Below are positions 55,628-64,000 of a stretch of 64,000 nt of DNA, piece after piece. The position numbers and the translations under genes are program-made. The stretch's first letter is position 1, and each line of letters opens with the position of its first letter. The notes below the pieces were generated by a model, which made no database searches, was not told the DNA's origin, and saw nothing but the letters and a program-made list of their open reading frames with translations. Source of the stretch: CBDHFF01 sp965262395 (lineage in GTDB: Bacteria; Pseudomonadota; Alphaproteobacteria; Rickettsiales; Anaplasmataceae); NCBI GenBank assembly GCA_965262395.1, contig OZ253531.1, forward strand, positions 1,550,001 to 1,614,000. Reading direction: 5' to 3'.

Positions 55628-56140
55628 CTACTGAGGAGACCGGCTGTCAGTTTCATTTATGGGTACACCAGGCACTTCTTCATGCTCATCCTGATTTAAT
55701 GATGCATAGCCCCCGAATCCATATGAGTTTAATTTTGGTGAGGGATCCTCCTCCTCCCACTCCTCTTCACTAATAGGATCTTCCAAGTATTGAAGTAATG
55801 CAAGATTTTGTTCTAGTTTCCATTCCATCTCCATTTTTGAAGATCTTAACTTTTCCAACTTCTCTGTTAGCTCTTTACTTTCTTCTCCTAGATCTTGTTT
55901 GATATTCTGTGAAATATGATATTTCTGCACATCCTGCGAATGGTATTCCATAGGATTCTTTGATGTAGGCGGAGCAAGCAGGTATTCACAAAAAAGTCTT
56001 GATGCCTCCACTTCCCTCTCTCCTACTAGCTCTTTCCTTTCCTGGGTGATTCTTGTTATTTCCAGGGCATTAGTACTTAGCAATTTCCGAAGTCTATCTA
56101 TGGTGCGTTGGATATGCTGAATTTTTTTTGTGTCCTGCAT
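55628..56140 (-). CDS. Small coiled-coil protein of unknown function
   Basis: A 170-aa product. ATG 56140 is chosen because GGGAG lies 6 nt before it; ATG 56155 would place that site inside the gene. The first 60 and middle 80 residues are coiled-coil-like (HIQRTIDRLRKLL, ELTEKLEKLRSSKMEMEWKL). The tail is acidic and ends EHEEVPGVPINETDSRSPQ, which recurs in the downstream repeat relic. No known domain is recognised. It follows another coiled-coil gene in the same direction by 87 bp. Confidence 0.6.
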   Translation of the reverse strand: MQDTKKIQHIQRTIDRLRKLLSTNALEITRITQERKELVGEREVEASRLFCEYLLAPPTSKNPMEYHSQDVQKYHISQNIKQDLGEESKELTEKLEKLRSSKMEMEWKLEQNLALLQYLEDPISEEEWEEEDPSPKLNSYGFGGYASLNQDEHEEVPGVPINETDSRSPQ

Positions 56141-56226
56141 TTTTATCTCCCACATTAAATCTCATTGCTCTTTAGTTATACAAAGGGGTTTCTCTCTAGT
56201 TCACTTACTATAACTTACTTCTTTCC

Positions 56227-57015
56227 TCATAAACTCATAAACTCTTTCCGCGCTTCTTCATTCAAGTTATTTGCCCCACAATTTTCCCCTCCTGTATTCA
56301 TCTCTAATATCCTTTGTTCTATTATGCATGCATTACGCTCCCGCTGGGCAAACACATTCTTTATTTCTGGGCTTAGCTCTAACAGAGAGCAATCCCCAGC
56401 ATAAGCTGGTTCTTGCAATTTTTCAAGTTCCGAAAGATATTCCCTGAGAGAGGATCGTGCTTTGGCTAGTGCCAGTAATATAGGGTGTTCTGCTGCGTGT
56501 AGTTCTGTCAACCTTGTTGATAGCTTCTCCTCCTGCTGTTGTATCTCTTTTAGCTCCATTGCTGGAACACAAGATCGATACAGCCCCTGTACTACGCAGG
56601 CATTATCGCTCCAACACAGATCCTCCCGGCTTGTACATACACGGAGACGTTCCGTCGCTGTGATCCCTCTCTTTTCTAAAACACTCCTCTCTTGGCAGAT
56701 TGCCATTTTTTCTTTGACAAAAATATCTTGAGGTTTCTCCATTTCATCTATGTCGTACTTAATTATTCCTATTACTTCCCGCATTAAAGCTCTTTGTTTG
56801 CAATTTGCTGAATAACCTACCATCCGAAGTTTAAGGTAAGCATAAAGCTGAGAACCAAGCATATGGGCCTGCTTAGCAGTAGATATTGTTGTACTACAAG
56901 TATCGTGAAATGCTTGAGACATGCTTGTCCATCTCTCCAGAATCAACTCCCTATATCCAGGTTCTGGCTCATCGTCTAAATGACAATCATGAGGACTGTA
57001 GAAATATGTAAACAT
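56227..57015 (-). CDS. Coiled-coil protein of unknown function
   Basis: A 262-aa cytosolic-looking product with many helices and nine Cys residues, unusual for this window. No domain is recognised. Parts such as ELKEIQQQEEKLSTRLTEL and SSLREYLSELEKLQE suggest coiled coils. Base composition looks more GC-rich than its neighbours. It probably shares a transcript with the 170-aa coiled-coil gene downstream. May be a secreted or lineage-specific protein. Confidence 0.6.
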   Translation of the reverse strand: MFTYFYSPHDCHLDDEPEPGYRELILERWTSMSQAFHDTCSTTISTAKQAHMLGSQLYAYLKLRMVGYSANCKQRALMREVIGIIKYDIDEMEKPQDIFVKEKMAICQERSVLEKRGITATERLRVCTSREDLCWSDNACVVQGLYRSCVPAMELKEIQQQEEKLSTRLTELHAAEHPILLALAKARSSLREYLSELEKLQEPAYAGDCSLLELSPEIKNVFAQRERNACIIEQRILEMNTGGENCGANNLNEEARKEFMSL

Positions 57016-57244
57016 ATGAATATTACCCGAAATGATATAGAAAATATTAGCTTTTTTCTACCTACGATTATAGTAAATCACAAAGGTTAATACAATAACC
57101 ATTTTAATAAAGAGACAATGCTAGACTACGCAAATAACAGTACTTATTAGCTATCAATTATATATTGTACGAATTTAAACCTTGTATCATAAGGAAATAT
57201 TATATAACTTATCCAGGTTGATAATTAAGTGATTGGATCATGCC

Positions 57245-57670
57245 ATGCCTCAAGATTTGTCTATGCCTGCCTTATCACCCACAATGACTAAGGGCAAGTT
57301 AGTAAAGTGGCACAAGAAAGAAGGGGATCTAGTAGAGCCTGGTGACTTAATTGCAGAAATTGAAACAGATAAAGCCACTATGGAGCTTGAGTCTATAGAT
57401 GATGGAACAATAGGAAAGATCTTAGTTGCGGAAGGAACATCCGATGTCGCAGTTGGCACTGTTATAGCAGTGATTTTGTTGGATGGAGAATCTAAAGATG
57501 ACCTTATTAATCACGCTGTCGACGCAACATCAGAATCTACACCCTCAGTAGCATCAGCAACGGTGAGTGATAAGCCTAAGCAAGATAGTGATACGAAAGT
57601 AGCGCCACAGCCTGCAAAACAAAAAACAAACAGAACAAAACACCAAACTAAAAGCCAGCCCACTGGCTAA
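57245..57670 (+). CDS. pdhC: Pyruvate dehydrogenase E2, lipoyl-domain part before a frameshift
   Basis: A 141-aa frame with the lipoyl domain of dihydrolipoamide acetyltransferase: LSMPALSPTMTKGKLVKW and ETDKATMELES with the lipoylated Lys. ATG 57245 gives the standard family start; TTG 57233 is less likely. After an Ala/Pro/Lys linker the frame goes out of phase in an A6 run (57621-57626) and ends at 57670. Reading A5 joins it directly to the following frame. An A-run indel in an essential gene could be a sequencing error, be rescued by polymerase slippage, or mark true loss. Confidence 0.9.
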   Translation: MPQDLSMPALSPTMTKGKLVKWHKKEGDLVEPGDLIAEIETDKATMELESIDDGTIGKILVAEGTSDVAVGTVIAVILLDGESKDDLINHAVDATSESTPSVASATVSDKPKQDSDTKVAPQPAKQKTNRTKHQTKSQPTG

Positions 57671-58523
57671 GAAAATTGCCTCAGATCAAGGAATAGATCT
57701 CACTAAGGTTAAAGGATCTGGCCCATATGGTAGAGTAATAAAGCGTGATATTGCAAACATGAAACAAAACAATGCATCTGATTCACACACGCAAGATATC
57801 AACTACAATACCACTGGAGAAGATACTTACACAGAAATATCTACTATGCGCAGAGTTATAGCAGACAGATTAGTTGAATCGAAGCAGAACGCCCCACATT
57901 TCTATTTATCTTTGGATTGCGAGCTTGATAACCTACTAAAAGCCAGGAAAGATATAAATTCCCTGAAATGCGTAGATTCTGATGAAAAACAGTATAACAT
58001 CACCGTGAATGATTTGATTATCAAAGCTGTTTCTCTTGGAATGCGTGATATTCCGGAGATTAATGCAGCTTGGTTAGGCGATAAGATAGTAAATTATCAC
58101 AGTGTAGATGTATCTGTTGCCGTCTCTATTGACGGCGGGCTAATAACTCCAATTGTAAGAAATGCTGATAAAAAACCAATTGCAACAATCTCATCTGAAA
58201 TGAAACAATTGATCAAAAGAGCCAAAACAGGATCTTTGAAACCAGAAGAATTCCAAGGTGGAGGCTTCACGATATCCAATATGGGAATGTTTGGTATTAA
58301 AAGCTTTAGTGCAATTCTTAACCCACCTCAATCTTGTATATTAGCAGTTGGTGCTGGCATTAAAAAACCAGTAGTACGAGATAATGATATTATAGAAACA
58401 GCAACTGTGATGTCAGTTACTTTATCTGTTGATCACAGAGTGGTTGATGGAGTTGCAGGCGCAAGATTTCTATCTAGGTTAAGAAGCTACATAGAAAACC
58501 CCTTGTCACTTCTTGCCTCTTAG
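57627..58523 (+). CDS. pdhC: Pyruvate dehydrogenase E2, E1/E3-binding and catalytic part
   Basis: The second frame of the E2 gene, in phase from 57627. The subunit-binding domain is clear (SPLAKKIASDQGIDLTKVKG, then GPYGRVIKRDI), followed by the acetyltransferase domain with DVSVAVSIDGGLITPIV, GGFTISNMGMFG and the active-site SVDHRVVDGVAGARFL. The first ATG in this frame (57759) would lose the binding domain. Together both frames give about 425 aa, the normal length for a Rickettsiales PdhC. Confidence 0.9.
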   Translation, partial: QTEQNTKLKASPLAKKIASDQGIDLTKVKGSGPYGRVIKRDIANMKQNNASDSHTQDINYNTTGEDTYTEISTMRRVIADRLVESKQNAPHFYLSLDCELDNLLKARKDINSLKCVDSDEKQYNITVNDLIIKAVSLGMRDIPEINAAWLGDKIVNYHSVDVSVAVSIDGGLITPIVRNADKKPIATISSEMKQLIKRAKTGSLKPEEFQGGGFTISNMGMFGIKSFSAILNPPQSCILAVGAGIKKPVVRDNDIIETATVMSVTLSVDHRVVDGVAGARFLSRLRSYIENPLSLLAS

Positions 58524-58875
58524 TTTCGTATATTTTAAAGGAATCAGCCCAGGCTCCCGACAACGTTAATATTCTTATCTGAATATACAATATATGACTC
58601 ATTACATATATTATTAACATAATATACACCTCCCTAGAACTAAGAATCCAAAAAATTACTAACTAATAAGATATTGTGCGTCGACTTACCAATAAATTAA
58701 CTTGAGCATGAGATTAACAAACACCTCCGGGGATGAAATATTCATTATATCAGGCGGCGAGCTATACCATTAAATATAGAGCTTATATTAAAATACAATA
58801 CGGAAAAATATAGATGTAGTTAATTGTTTTTATAAAGTAACTGCTTATAACACTGGCATAACAATACAATATCAC
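58524..58875. other. Gap without recognised features
   Basis: AT-rich sequence between the convergent pdhC and ftsI genes. No repeat array, ORF with family signs or strong hairpin was seen; this is the only long convergent gap in the window without tandem repeats. Confidence 0.5.
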
Positions 58876-60471
58876 TTATTCAACAGTAGGGGCTATTTCC
58901 AAGATGGGTGCAATCCTTAGGATCACCTCTTTTGCTATCATTCCTGCGATAGTACTACTTATTTTTCCTCCTGATTTTGGTGCATCCAGCATAATGAATA
59001 TTGCATACTGGGGATCATTAATAGGGAAAGCACCAATGAAACTAGACATATTAATACCATGTTTCACAACGTCCTCAGAGAACCCTACTCTACCTCCAAC
59101 CATATAGCCATTCACATATGAACGACGTGCATTTCCGAGCTCAACGCTTAACTCTAGAAGATGACGCACACTTTTCGAGGCAAATTCATCAATAACATGC
59201 TTGCCTTTGACATTTTTATTCTTATCACAAATAAGAGTAGCAGGATACAAATACCCACCATTGACAATCGAAGAGAACGCCTGCATCAGATGAGCAGTAG
59301 TCATTGTTATGCCATAGCCATAAGAGGCTGTGAGAGTAACATTATCGTTCCATTTATATGGAATGATCGGCGTCGCCTTATCCTCCAGCTCTAAAGTCAG
59401 CGGATTAAAAATACTCATTCTATCTAAATAATCTTTAAATAATACACTACCCATATTCAGTGCAATCTGCGCTGTACCAATACTAGATGAACGCCAAAAT
59501 ATCTCTGTAAATGTCATACCTTGGCTATATTTACGTTGGTAGTCTCTGATAGACGTTGAAGAACCAATCTTTAATTCTGCTGGCAAATTATAAGCACTGT
59601 CCAAAGATGCGCTATTGGAATCAAGAGCAGCAGCCATGGTCATAACCCCAACAACCGAACCAAACTCGTATAATACAGAAGCTATCTTATTAGATGGCTT
59701 GCTCGCCAATACCATATCATGATCATTTGAGTCAAAATCCGGTAAACTCACCGCAGCCAATATCTCGCCATTATTGACGTCCATAATGATAGCTGCAGCA
59801 TCCAACACATTATAACGGCTGGTATATTTATTCATTTCACCAGACACTACACCTTGCACTCTTGTATCAATAGATAGCTTAAGATCAGTATTGGGATCAC
59901 CAGATAATTGATCATCATAATATGACTCAATACCAGTTAAGCCTTTACCATCTGAATTTACATAACCAATAATGTGAGACATAGCACTACCTTGAGTATA
60001 TACCCGCCCCTCTTCATCAACCAGATCGATACCAGTAAGGCCATCAGACATTATTGTTAGCACTTTAGATTTTTCTTCCCTGGTAAGGTCGTGTTGGATT
60101 ATTACAGAAGATACATCCTTACGCTTGGTAAGTACTCTATACACGTACTTATTATCCAATCCTAGAGCAGAGCCAAGTTTATCGGCCGCCTCAGTAAAAT
60201 TACTAATATCTTGTGGATTAGCGCGCAAAGCAACACTTCTGGCATTAGAGGCCAATACAACACCATTTCTATCTAAAATAGCGGCCCTACTATAAACCAA
60301 CGGCACTTCCCCTATAGCACTATGAGCGCATCGATTATAAAAATTCGGAGAAATAAGTCTTACATCAAAAACATAAAAACACAATACACCAGAGAAAATT
60401 GCAAATAAGGCAAGAACAACGCAAAAACGCTCAATCTCAAATCTGAGCTCAGGCAGATCCAATTTCAGCAT
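58876..60471 (-). CDS. ftsI: FtsI/PBP3-like protein with degenerate transpeptidase motifs
   Basis: A 531-aa protein with the architecture of septal penicillin-binding protein FtsI: one N-terminal helix (FCVVLALFAIFSGVLCFYVF), the pedestal region (RAAILDRNGVVLASN, GYVNSDGKGLTGIESYYD) and a transpeptidase domain. All three catalytic motifs are altered: SxxK is SVVG (Ser272 kept, Lys replaced by Gly275), SxN is SSS (328-330) where Ser-Ser-Asn is usual, and KTGT is RVGF (461-464). Transpeptidation should be impossible, but the fold and anchor are kept, suggesting a divisome scaffold role. It overlaps no gene and follows rpsU by 36 bp. Confidence 0.88.
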   Translation of the reverse strand: MLKLDLPELRFEIERFCVVLALFAIFSGVLCFYVFDVRLISPNFYNRCAHSAIGEVPLVYSRAAILDRNGVVLASNARSVALRANPQDISNFTEAADKLGSALGLDNKYVYRVLTKRKDVSSVIIQHDLTREEKSKVLTIMSDGLTGIDLVDEEGRVYTQGSAMSHIIGYVNSDGKGLTGIESYYDDQLSGDPNTDLKLSIDTRVQGVVSGEMNKYTSRYNVLDAAAIIMDVNNGEILAAVSLPDFDSNDHDMVLASKPSNKIASVLYEFGSVVGVMTMAAALDSNSASLDSAYNLPAELKIGSSTSIRDYQRKYSQGMTFTEIFWRSSSIGTAQIALNMGSVLFKDYLDRMSIFNPLTLELEDKATPIIPYKWNDNVTLTASYGYGITMTTAHLMQAFSSIVNGGYLYPATLICDKNKNVKGKHVIDEFASKSVRHLLELSVELGNARRSYVNGYMVGGRVGFSEDVVKHGINMSSFIGAFPINDPQYAIFIMLDAPKSGGKISSTIAGMIAKEVILRIAPILEIAPTVE

Positions 60472-60507
60472 ATTCCATCACCTCTCCGACTTATTGCAAT
60501 AGAAGAA

Positions 60508-60717
60508 CTAGTCTTCCATTCTTTTTCTTTTAGCCACTTTATGACATCGCTTAATAGAGGCTTCTTTATCTCTTTTGCGTTGCTCTGTAGGTTTTACGTA
60601 ATAACGCTTCATTTTCAATATTCTAATAGTCTTACAATTTTGCATCTTCTTTCTAAGGCAACGCATGCAGACTTCAAATGCCTCAATAGATTCATCATGA
60701 ACAGTCAATATTAACAA
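60508..60717 (-). CDS. rpsU: 30S ribosomal protein S21
   Basis: A 69-aa basic protein of the small subunit platform. TTG at 60717 is accepted as start because AGGAGGT, one of the strongest ribosome sites in the window, lies 7 nt upstream. VHDESIEAFEVCMRCLRKKM and YYVKPTEQRKRDKEA match S21. Three Cys are unusual for S21. It lies just upstream of ftsI on the same strand. Confidence 0.9.
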   Translation of the reverse strand: MLILTVHDESIEAFEVCMRCLRKKMQNCKTIRILKMKRYYVKPTEQRKRDKEASIKRCHKVAKRKRMED

Positions 60718-60991
60718 TGTAGATACCTCCTATATATCATCAATTCAAGTATATAATCTGAAAAGTAGAAAGCCATACTAACATAATATAGTTAATAGTC
60801 AATCAAAAAGGTGCTATCCAAAATAGTCTACATTACAACTATCAATCTGATCAATAAAAATAATAATCAGATCTTTATGCATTGATCTACGGCGTTACAG
60901 AGACAGACTAATTAACTTGCAATAGCTACTTTAAACACATAATGCATATTTATTAAGCATGACAATGACAACTTCATATAACTACTAATAC

Positions 60992-61020
60992 TTGCTTATA
61001 ATAAGTTAATATGTTAATAT
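60992..61020 (+). promoter_or_regulatory. Possible promoter of the 529-aa coiled-coil gene
   Basis: TTGCTT (60992-60997) and TAATAT (61015-61020) with 17 bp between, 70 bp before the ATG. Outside it, 60718-60991 shows no recognised feature. Confidence 0.4.
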
Positions 61021-61089
61021 ATTTGTAGTTATGGGTTACGAATACAAACTCAGTCATAAGTGTGAATTGGTATTGGAGGATTAATTATT

Positions 61090-62679
61090 ATGGATATAAC
61101 AATTATAGACGGCAGCACAGAAAGCCAACAACTCTTCCCAAATGTGCGTACTTGGGAGGAAGGAGTTAAGAAAGCATTTGATACGTCTCTGGCAGAAATC
61201 AGAATGATACACGAAATTAAAACTCATAATCGTATCACAGAAGCTTATAAAGACGACCTAACAAAGCAGAGGAAGCAAGTAAGAGAGCTGAAGGATGAAA
61301 TAGAATCTAGAAAGAAAAAAGTTCTTGAATCTGATGAAAACAAATCTTACTTAAAAGACGCAGAACCTGCTTTATCCAGTTCTCGTAGACTAGTTCATTG
61401 TAAGAGTATAAATATACACAGAATCGTCAAAGAACATGAAGAGAGATTGCAATCCTTCTATAAAAAAGATGACACAACTCAAGAAAGAATGCTAGCAGGA
61501 AATCAAGATAAATTGTGTAGGACGCTGCTTCTTGTACCAGCAGATCAAGAAGCTGTAATCAAAGATTTCCTGATTGCTGAATATCAGGAGCTTGGACAAA
61601 ATTTAATACAAGCAAATGAAGAAGCAATGAAGATCAAGGAATTAACATCATCACAGGATAAAGGATTAAGCATATTAGAAGAATTAAAAAATGAGAGAGA
61701 TTACTCTAAACTGAGGGAATACATAGTATCAAATAATAAAGAGGGAGGTGTACTATTTAGTCATCAAAAGGAGTGGCAGAAAATTGTAGAATTTCTTGAT
61801 AACGACCCACAGGGAACAGCAACAAAAAAAGATAAAGAGAAGGTCTTTTACGAAATAGAGGAAGCCATGAATCGTAGCACAAATAATAGCATAATTACAT
61901 ATGAACTGGCTCTTTACAACACTACAATCATAAATAATGATTTATTGCTCATTCGAAATGCATTGAATACGTGTACAAAATCATTCGTCCCTGTAGATCA
62001 TGAAAAAATTGCAACACTTGCAGCATCTATACCTAAACTACATATGCTACCCCTCAGCGAAGAAAGGGATAAAGAAGAAGAGAGGGATAAAGAAACTGAA
62101 CAATCAACTGTAACACAACCTAGAAAACCCGAAGCCACACATCAGAGACACCATGAGCAATTGGGAGCATTGCATGCCACTCAGGTCTTTGAAAAAGCAG
62201 ACAAGAAATGGTGCCGCTTCCCTTACGCTGGTCCAAAGACTAATTTTTCAGGCGCAAGATACATAGAAAGTTTTGGGGATAGAATGGCATATAATTATAC
62301 TGTTGGTCAAGCTGGTATTACCAGCTTTATATCCAAACATAAGCACACAGAGAAACCTAGTAAGGCTCAACAAATGCAATTTTCTGCGGATCCAGAAGGA
62401 GAAATAAAATACAACCCCTTATTCAAATTGGACGTTGATCCCAATGACCTACTAAATGGCGCCACGGCCGTAGATTCTAGTCTTACTTCTCAACCTGAAG
62501 ATCCTCAGTTTATACAAAAATTATTAGCTGACGGTCAGAAATATCTAGACCAGTTATCACCTACAGAAGCTCCAAAACATCCACCACAAGGATCATGCTC
62601 ATATTATGGTCTGAGTACGGAATATGAGAAGAATGCAGGCAGCACAAAGGGTGCCAGCCAGGATACGCTTCTTTATTAG
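61090..62679 (+). CDS. Large coiled-coil protein, member of a tandem pair
   Basis: A 529-aa protein with GGAGGATTA before the ATG. Residues 1-290 are helical and heavily charged (KQRKQVRELKDEIESRKKK). A linker rich in Glu, Arg, Thr and Pro follows (326-360), then a region with GARYIESFGDRMAYNYTVGQAG and a polar tail. No signal peptide, membrane helix or known domain. The segments LIAEYQELGQ and LREYIVSNNKEGG align with LIAEYKEVKQ and LRDLITDCADRD of the next gene, so the two are diverged tandem paralogues. A host-interaction protein is plausible but unproven. Confidence 0.62.
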   Translation: MDITIIDGSTESQQLFPNVRTWEEGVKKAFDTSLAEIRMIHEIKTHNRITEAYKDDLTKQRKQVRELKDEIESRKKKVLESDENKSYLKDAEPALSSSRRLVHCKSINIHRIVKEHEERLQSFYKKDDTTQERMLAGNQDKLCRTLLLVPADQEAVIKDFLIAEYQELGQNLIQANEEAMKIKELTSSQDKGLSILEELKNERDYSKLREYIVSNNKEGGVLFSHQKEWQKIVEFLDNDPQGTATKKDKEKVFYEIEEAMNRSTNNSIITYELALYNTTIINNDLLLIRNALNTCTKSFVPVDHEKIATLAASIPKLHMLPLSEERDKEEERDKETEQSTVTQPRKPEATHQRHHEQLGALHATQVFEKADKKWCRFPYAGPKTNFSGARYIESFGDRMAYNYTVGQAGITSFISKHKHTEKPSKAQQMQFSADPEGEIKYNPLFKLDVDPNDLLNGATAVDSSLTSQPEDPQFIQKLLADGQKYLDQLSPTEAPKHPPQGSCSYYGLSTEYEKNAGSTKGASQDTLLY

Positions 62680-62761
62680 AATGGTAATCAGTAACGAGTA
62701 AGTAAGATACTGGAACAACAATAAATCCAGAAGAATTCTATTGATGCTTGCGCTATAGTAT

Positions 62762-62785
62762 CCTAGCTGTTGCAACGCAGCTAGG
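62762..62785 (+). terminator. Hairpin after the 529-aa coiled-coil gene
   Basis: A perfect 8-bp stem (CCTAGCTG 62762-62769 with CAGCTAGG 62778-62785) with an 8-nt loop, 82 bp after the stop. No T-tract follows, so termination is uncertain. The rest of 62680-62994 is AT-rich and without features. Confidence 0.35.
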
Positions 62786-62994
62786 GTACATGTAGCACGA
62801 ACACTACCGATAGACAACCACCTGCCCATGGAAGAGAAGTGTGTCATATCTACACAACTATAATGATTGCTTTAACCATATGGCCGTAATATAATAAGAA
62901 TGTTAATTAATTAACTGTGTATTTATGAGCATAGATTTTTTTAAAGTAGATATATGCCTGAATTCATCATAACGTTAGATTTGGAGATTTAAAT

Positions 62995-64000
62995 ATGGAT
63001 ACCAACACGATACGTAGATCATTTCTTGATGTTTTACAAGATGCTCTTGCGGCCAATAAATCGTTACAATTGTTATGTTTGCGACATCCTGATATTGCAA
63101 CAAGTTGCTCGGGAGCAGAAATCAAAGCAAAGATGGATGCAAGATATCTTGAAAGTAATCAAGCCCTTGACAGAGATAGAATTAGTCTTCTGGAAGAAAG
63201 GGAGTCTTCGTTATCAAAGCGTCAGAAGGCAGTAAAAAAGTATCATCAAAGCAAGTTGGAGCTCACAGAGTATGAAACAAAATTCACAAATAATCCCTCA
63301 AAGCTCAATAAACAGGAAGCTCTAAGGCTTCAAAAGGTGTATCATGATTCTTATTATTCCTTGTGCCAAGCAAGAAAAGATAACATGGCAAAGAGCGCAA
63401 GTTTTGACCAACACTTACTCGCTATAGATGAAATTATACATACTCAGACAATAACTGTTGCCAATGAACTAGGTTATGGCGTGGGTAGCGCACGACAGGA
63501 ATGTAGCAGAACTCAGGAGGTCTTTTTCTCTAAACTAGTAGAATTAATCAAGACACATACACAGAAAGATATCTCTAATGCTCTGATTGCTGAGTACAAG
63601 GAGGTTAAACAGCAAGAATTGGCGCAAGAATTAGTAATAGAACAAGCAATATCCGAACTCCCCGTAAATACAGATTCAGTTTGCTTACGTGATTTAATTA
63701 CTGATTGCGCAGACAGAGATCTTGATCCAACAGTACAAAAAAGGATTCAAACTGAAATAACAAAGATTGATCAGGGTCATCACAAGATTCTACGCAAACA
63801 ACCTGCAAGCAGCCTAGCTACGATAACTGATGCTGCAACTCCAGGGGCTGCATGTACTGAAATAAAAAAGACTAATCAGGGTCATCACAAGATTCCACGC
63901 AAACAACAACCTGCAAGCAACCTAGCTATGGACACTGATACTACACCTCTATGGGATAGCGGGATTGAATTACGGAGTATGCACGAAGGACATTACACAA
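62995..64000 (+). CDS. Coiled-coil protein, paralogue of the preceding gene, 3' end outside window
   Basis: A frame open for 335 codons from ATG 62995 to the window end, preceded by GGAG 8 nt upstream. Residues 1-230 are helical and charged (RDRISLLEERESSLSKRQKA). LIAEYKEVKQQELAQELV and a following CLRDLITDCADRDLDPTVQK align with the same places in the 529-aa gene. Near the window end a 35-residue repeat begins (core NQGHHKIPRKQQPASNLA; first copy DQGHHKILRKQPASSLA), spaced 105 bp. No known domain, signal or membrane helix. The gene is partial, so its length and C-terminus are unknown. Confidence 0.65.
   Translation, partial: MDTNTIRRSFLDVLQDALAANKSLQLLCLRHPDIATSCSGAEIKAKMDARYLESNQALDRDRISLLEERESSLSKRQKAVKKYHQSKLELTEYETKFTNNPSKLNKQEALRLQKVYHDSYYSLCQARKDNMAKSASFDQHLLAIDEIIHTQTITVANELGYGVGSARQECSRTQEVFFSKLVELIKTHTQKDISNALIAEYKEVKQQELAQELVIEQAISELPVNTDSVCLRDLITDCADRDLDPTVQKRIQTEITKIDQGHHKILRKQPASSLATITDAATPGAACTEIKKTNQGHHKIPRKQQPASNLAMDTDTTPLWDSGIELRSMHEGHYT
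63760..63925. repeat. 105-bp in-frame repeat in the last gene
   Basis: TCAGGGTCATCACAAGATT occurs at 63771 and 63876, 105 bp (35 codons) apart, with flanking AAACAACCTGCAAGC also repeated. Further copies may lie beyond the edge. Confidence 0.8.

Overview
The window reads as AT-rich chromosome of an obligate intracellular alphaproteobacterium of the order Rickettsiales, closest in style to the Anaplasmataceae or a related deep branch. This is inferred from protein content (TrxB-like ferredoxin-NADP reductase, paired M16 peptidases, several EamA/DMT transporters, SURF1, CtaE, PdhC, GatA/GatB, RpoH), from the many locus-specific tandem repeats, and from a bamA-skp-fabZ cluster that lacks the lpx genes. 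No rRNA, tRNA, CRISPR array or insertion sequence was seen.

Layout. 1-12.7 kb: two convergent genes for SecA-like motor proteins, one soluble and cut by the window edge, one of 2849 aa with membrane segments, separated by tandem repeats. 12.8-20.9 kb: ferredoxin-NADP reductase, then a minus-strand group (lspA, short DUF3035-like gene, active and inactive M16 peptidases, ubiA, dapB, rpoN). 21.0-25.7 kb: plus-strand envelope operon rseP-bamA-skp-fabZ. 25.7-34.3 kb: GNAT acetyltransferase, ndk, a frameshifted mutL, two DMT transporters, surf1 and an unknown membrane protein. 34.5-42.2 kb: secD, bfr, a third DMT transporter, ctaE, pyrB, rpoH. 42.3-48.4 kb: accessory region with a degenerate alpha/beta hydrolase, an unknown gene and a four-member tandem family of small membrane proteins, two of them decayed. 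48.6-58.5 kb: gatA, a large acidic repeat protein, gatB, two coiled-coil genes, and pdhC (E2) split by a frameshift. 58.9-64 kb: an FtsI homologue lacking catalytic motifs, rpsU, and two related large coiled-coil proteins, the second running off the window.

Themes. (1) Almost every long intergenic gap is filled by a tandem array private to that locus. At four loci (the first SecA-like gene, ctaE, rpoH, and the coiled-coil gene at 55.6 kb) the repeat unit begins inside the last codons of the gene and carries its stop codon, so the arrays are amplified gene 3' ends. (2) mutL is broken by one missing base inside an imperfect repeat copy, and single-base indels in A-runs interrupt pdhC and one family member. 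Loss of mismatch repair could explain slippage, but sequencing error must first be excluded. (3) Core functions are worn: FtsI has lost its SxxK lysine, SxN asparagine and KTG motif, and lpxD/lpxA are missing from their usual place. (4) Acidic, repeat-bearing and coiled-coil proteins without recognisable domains resemble secreted host-interaction proteins of related bacteria.
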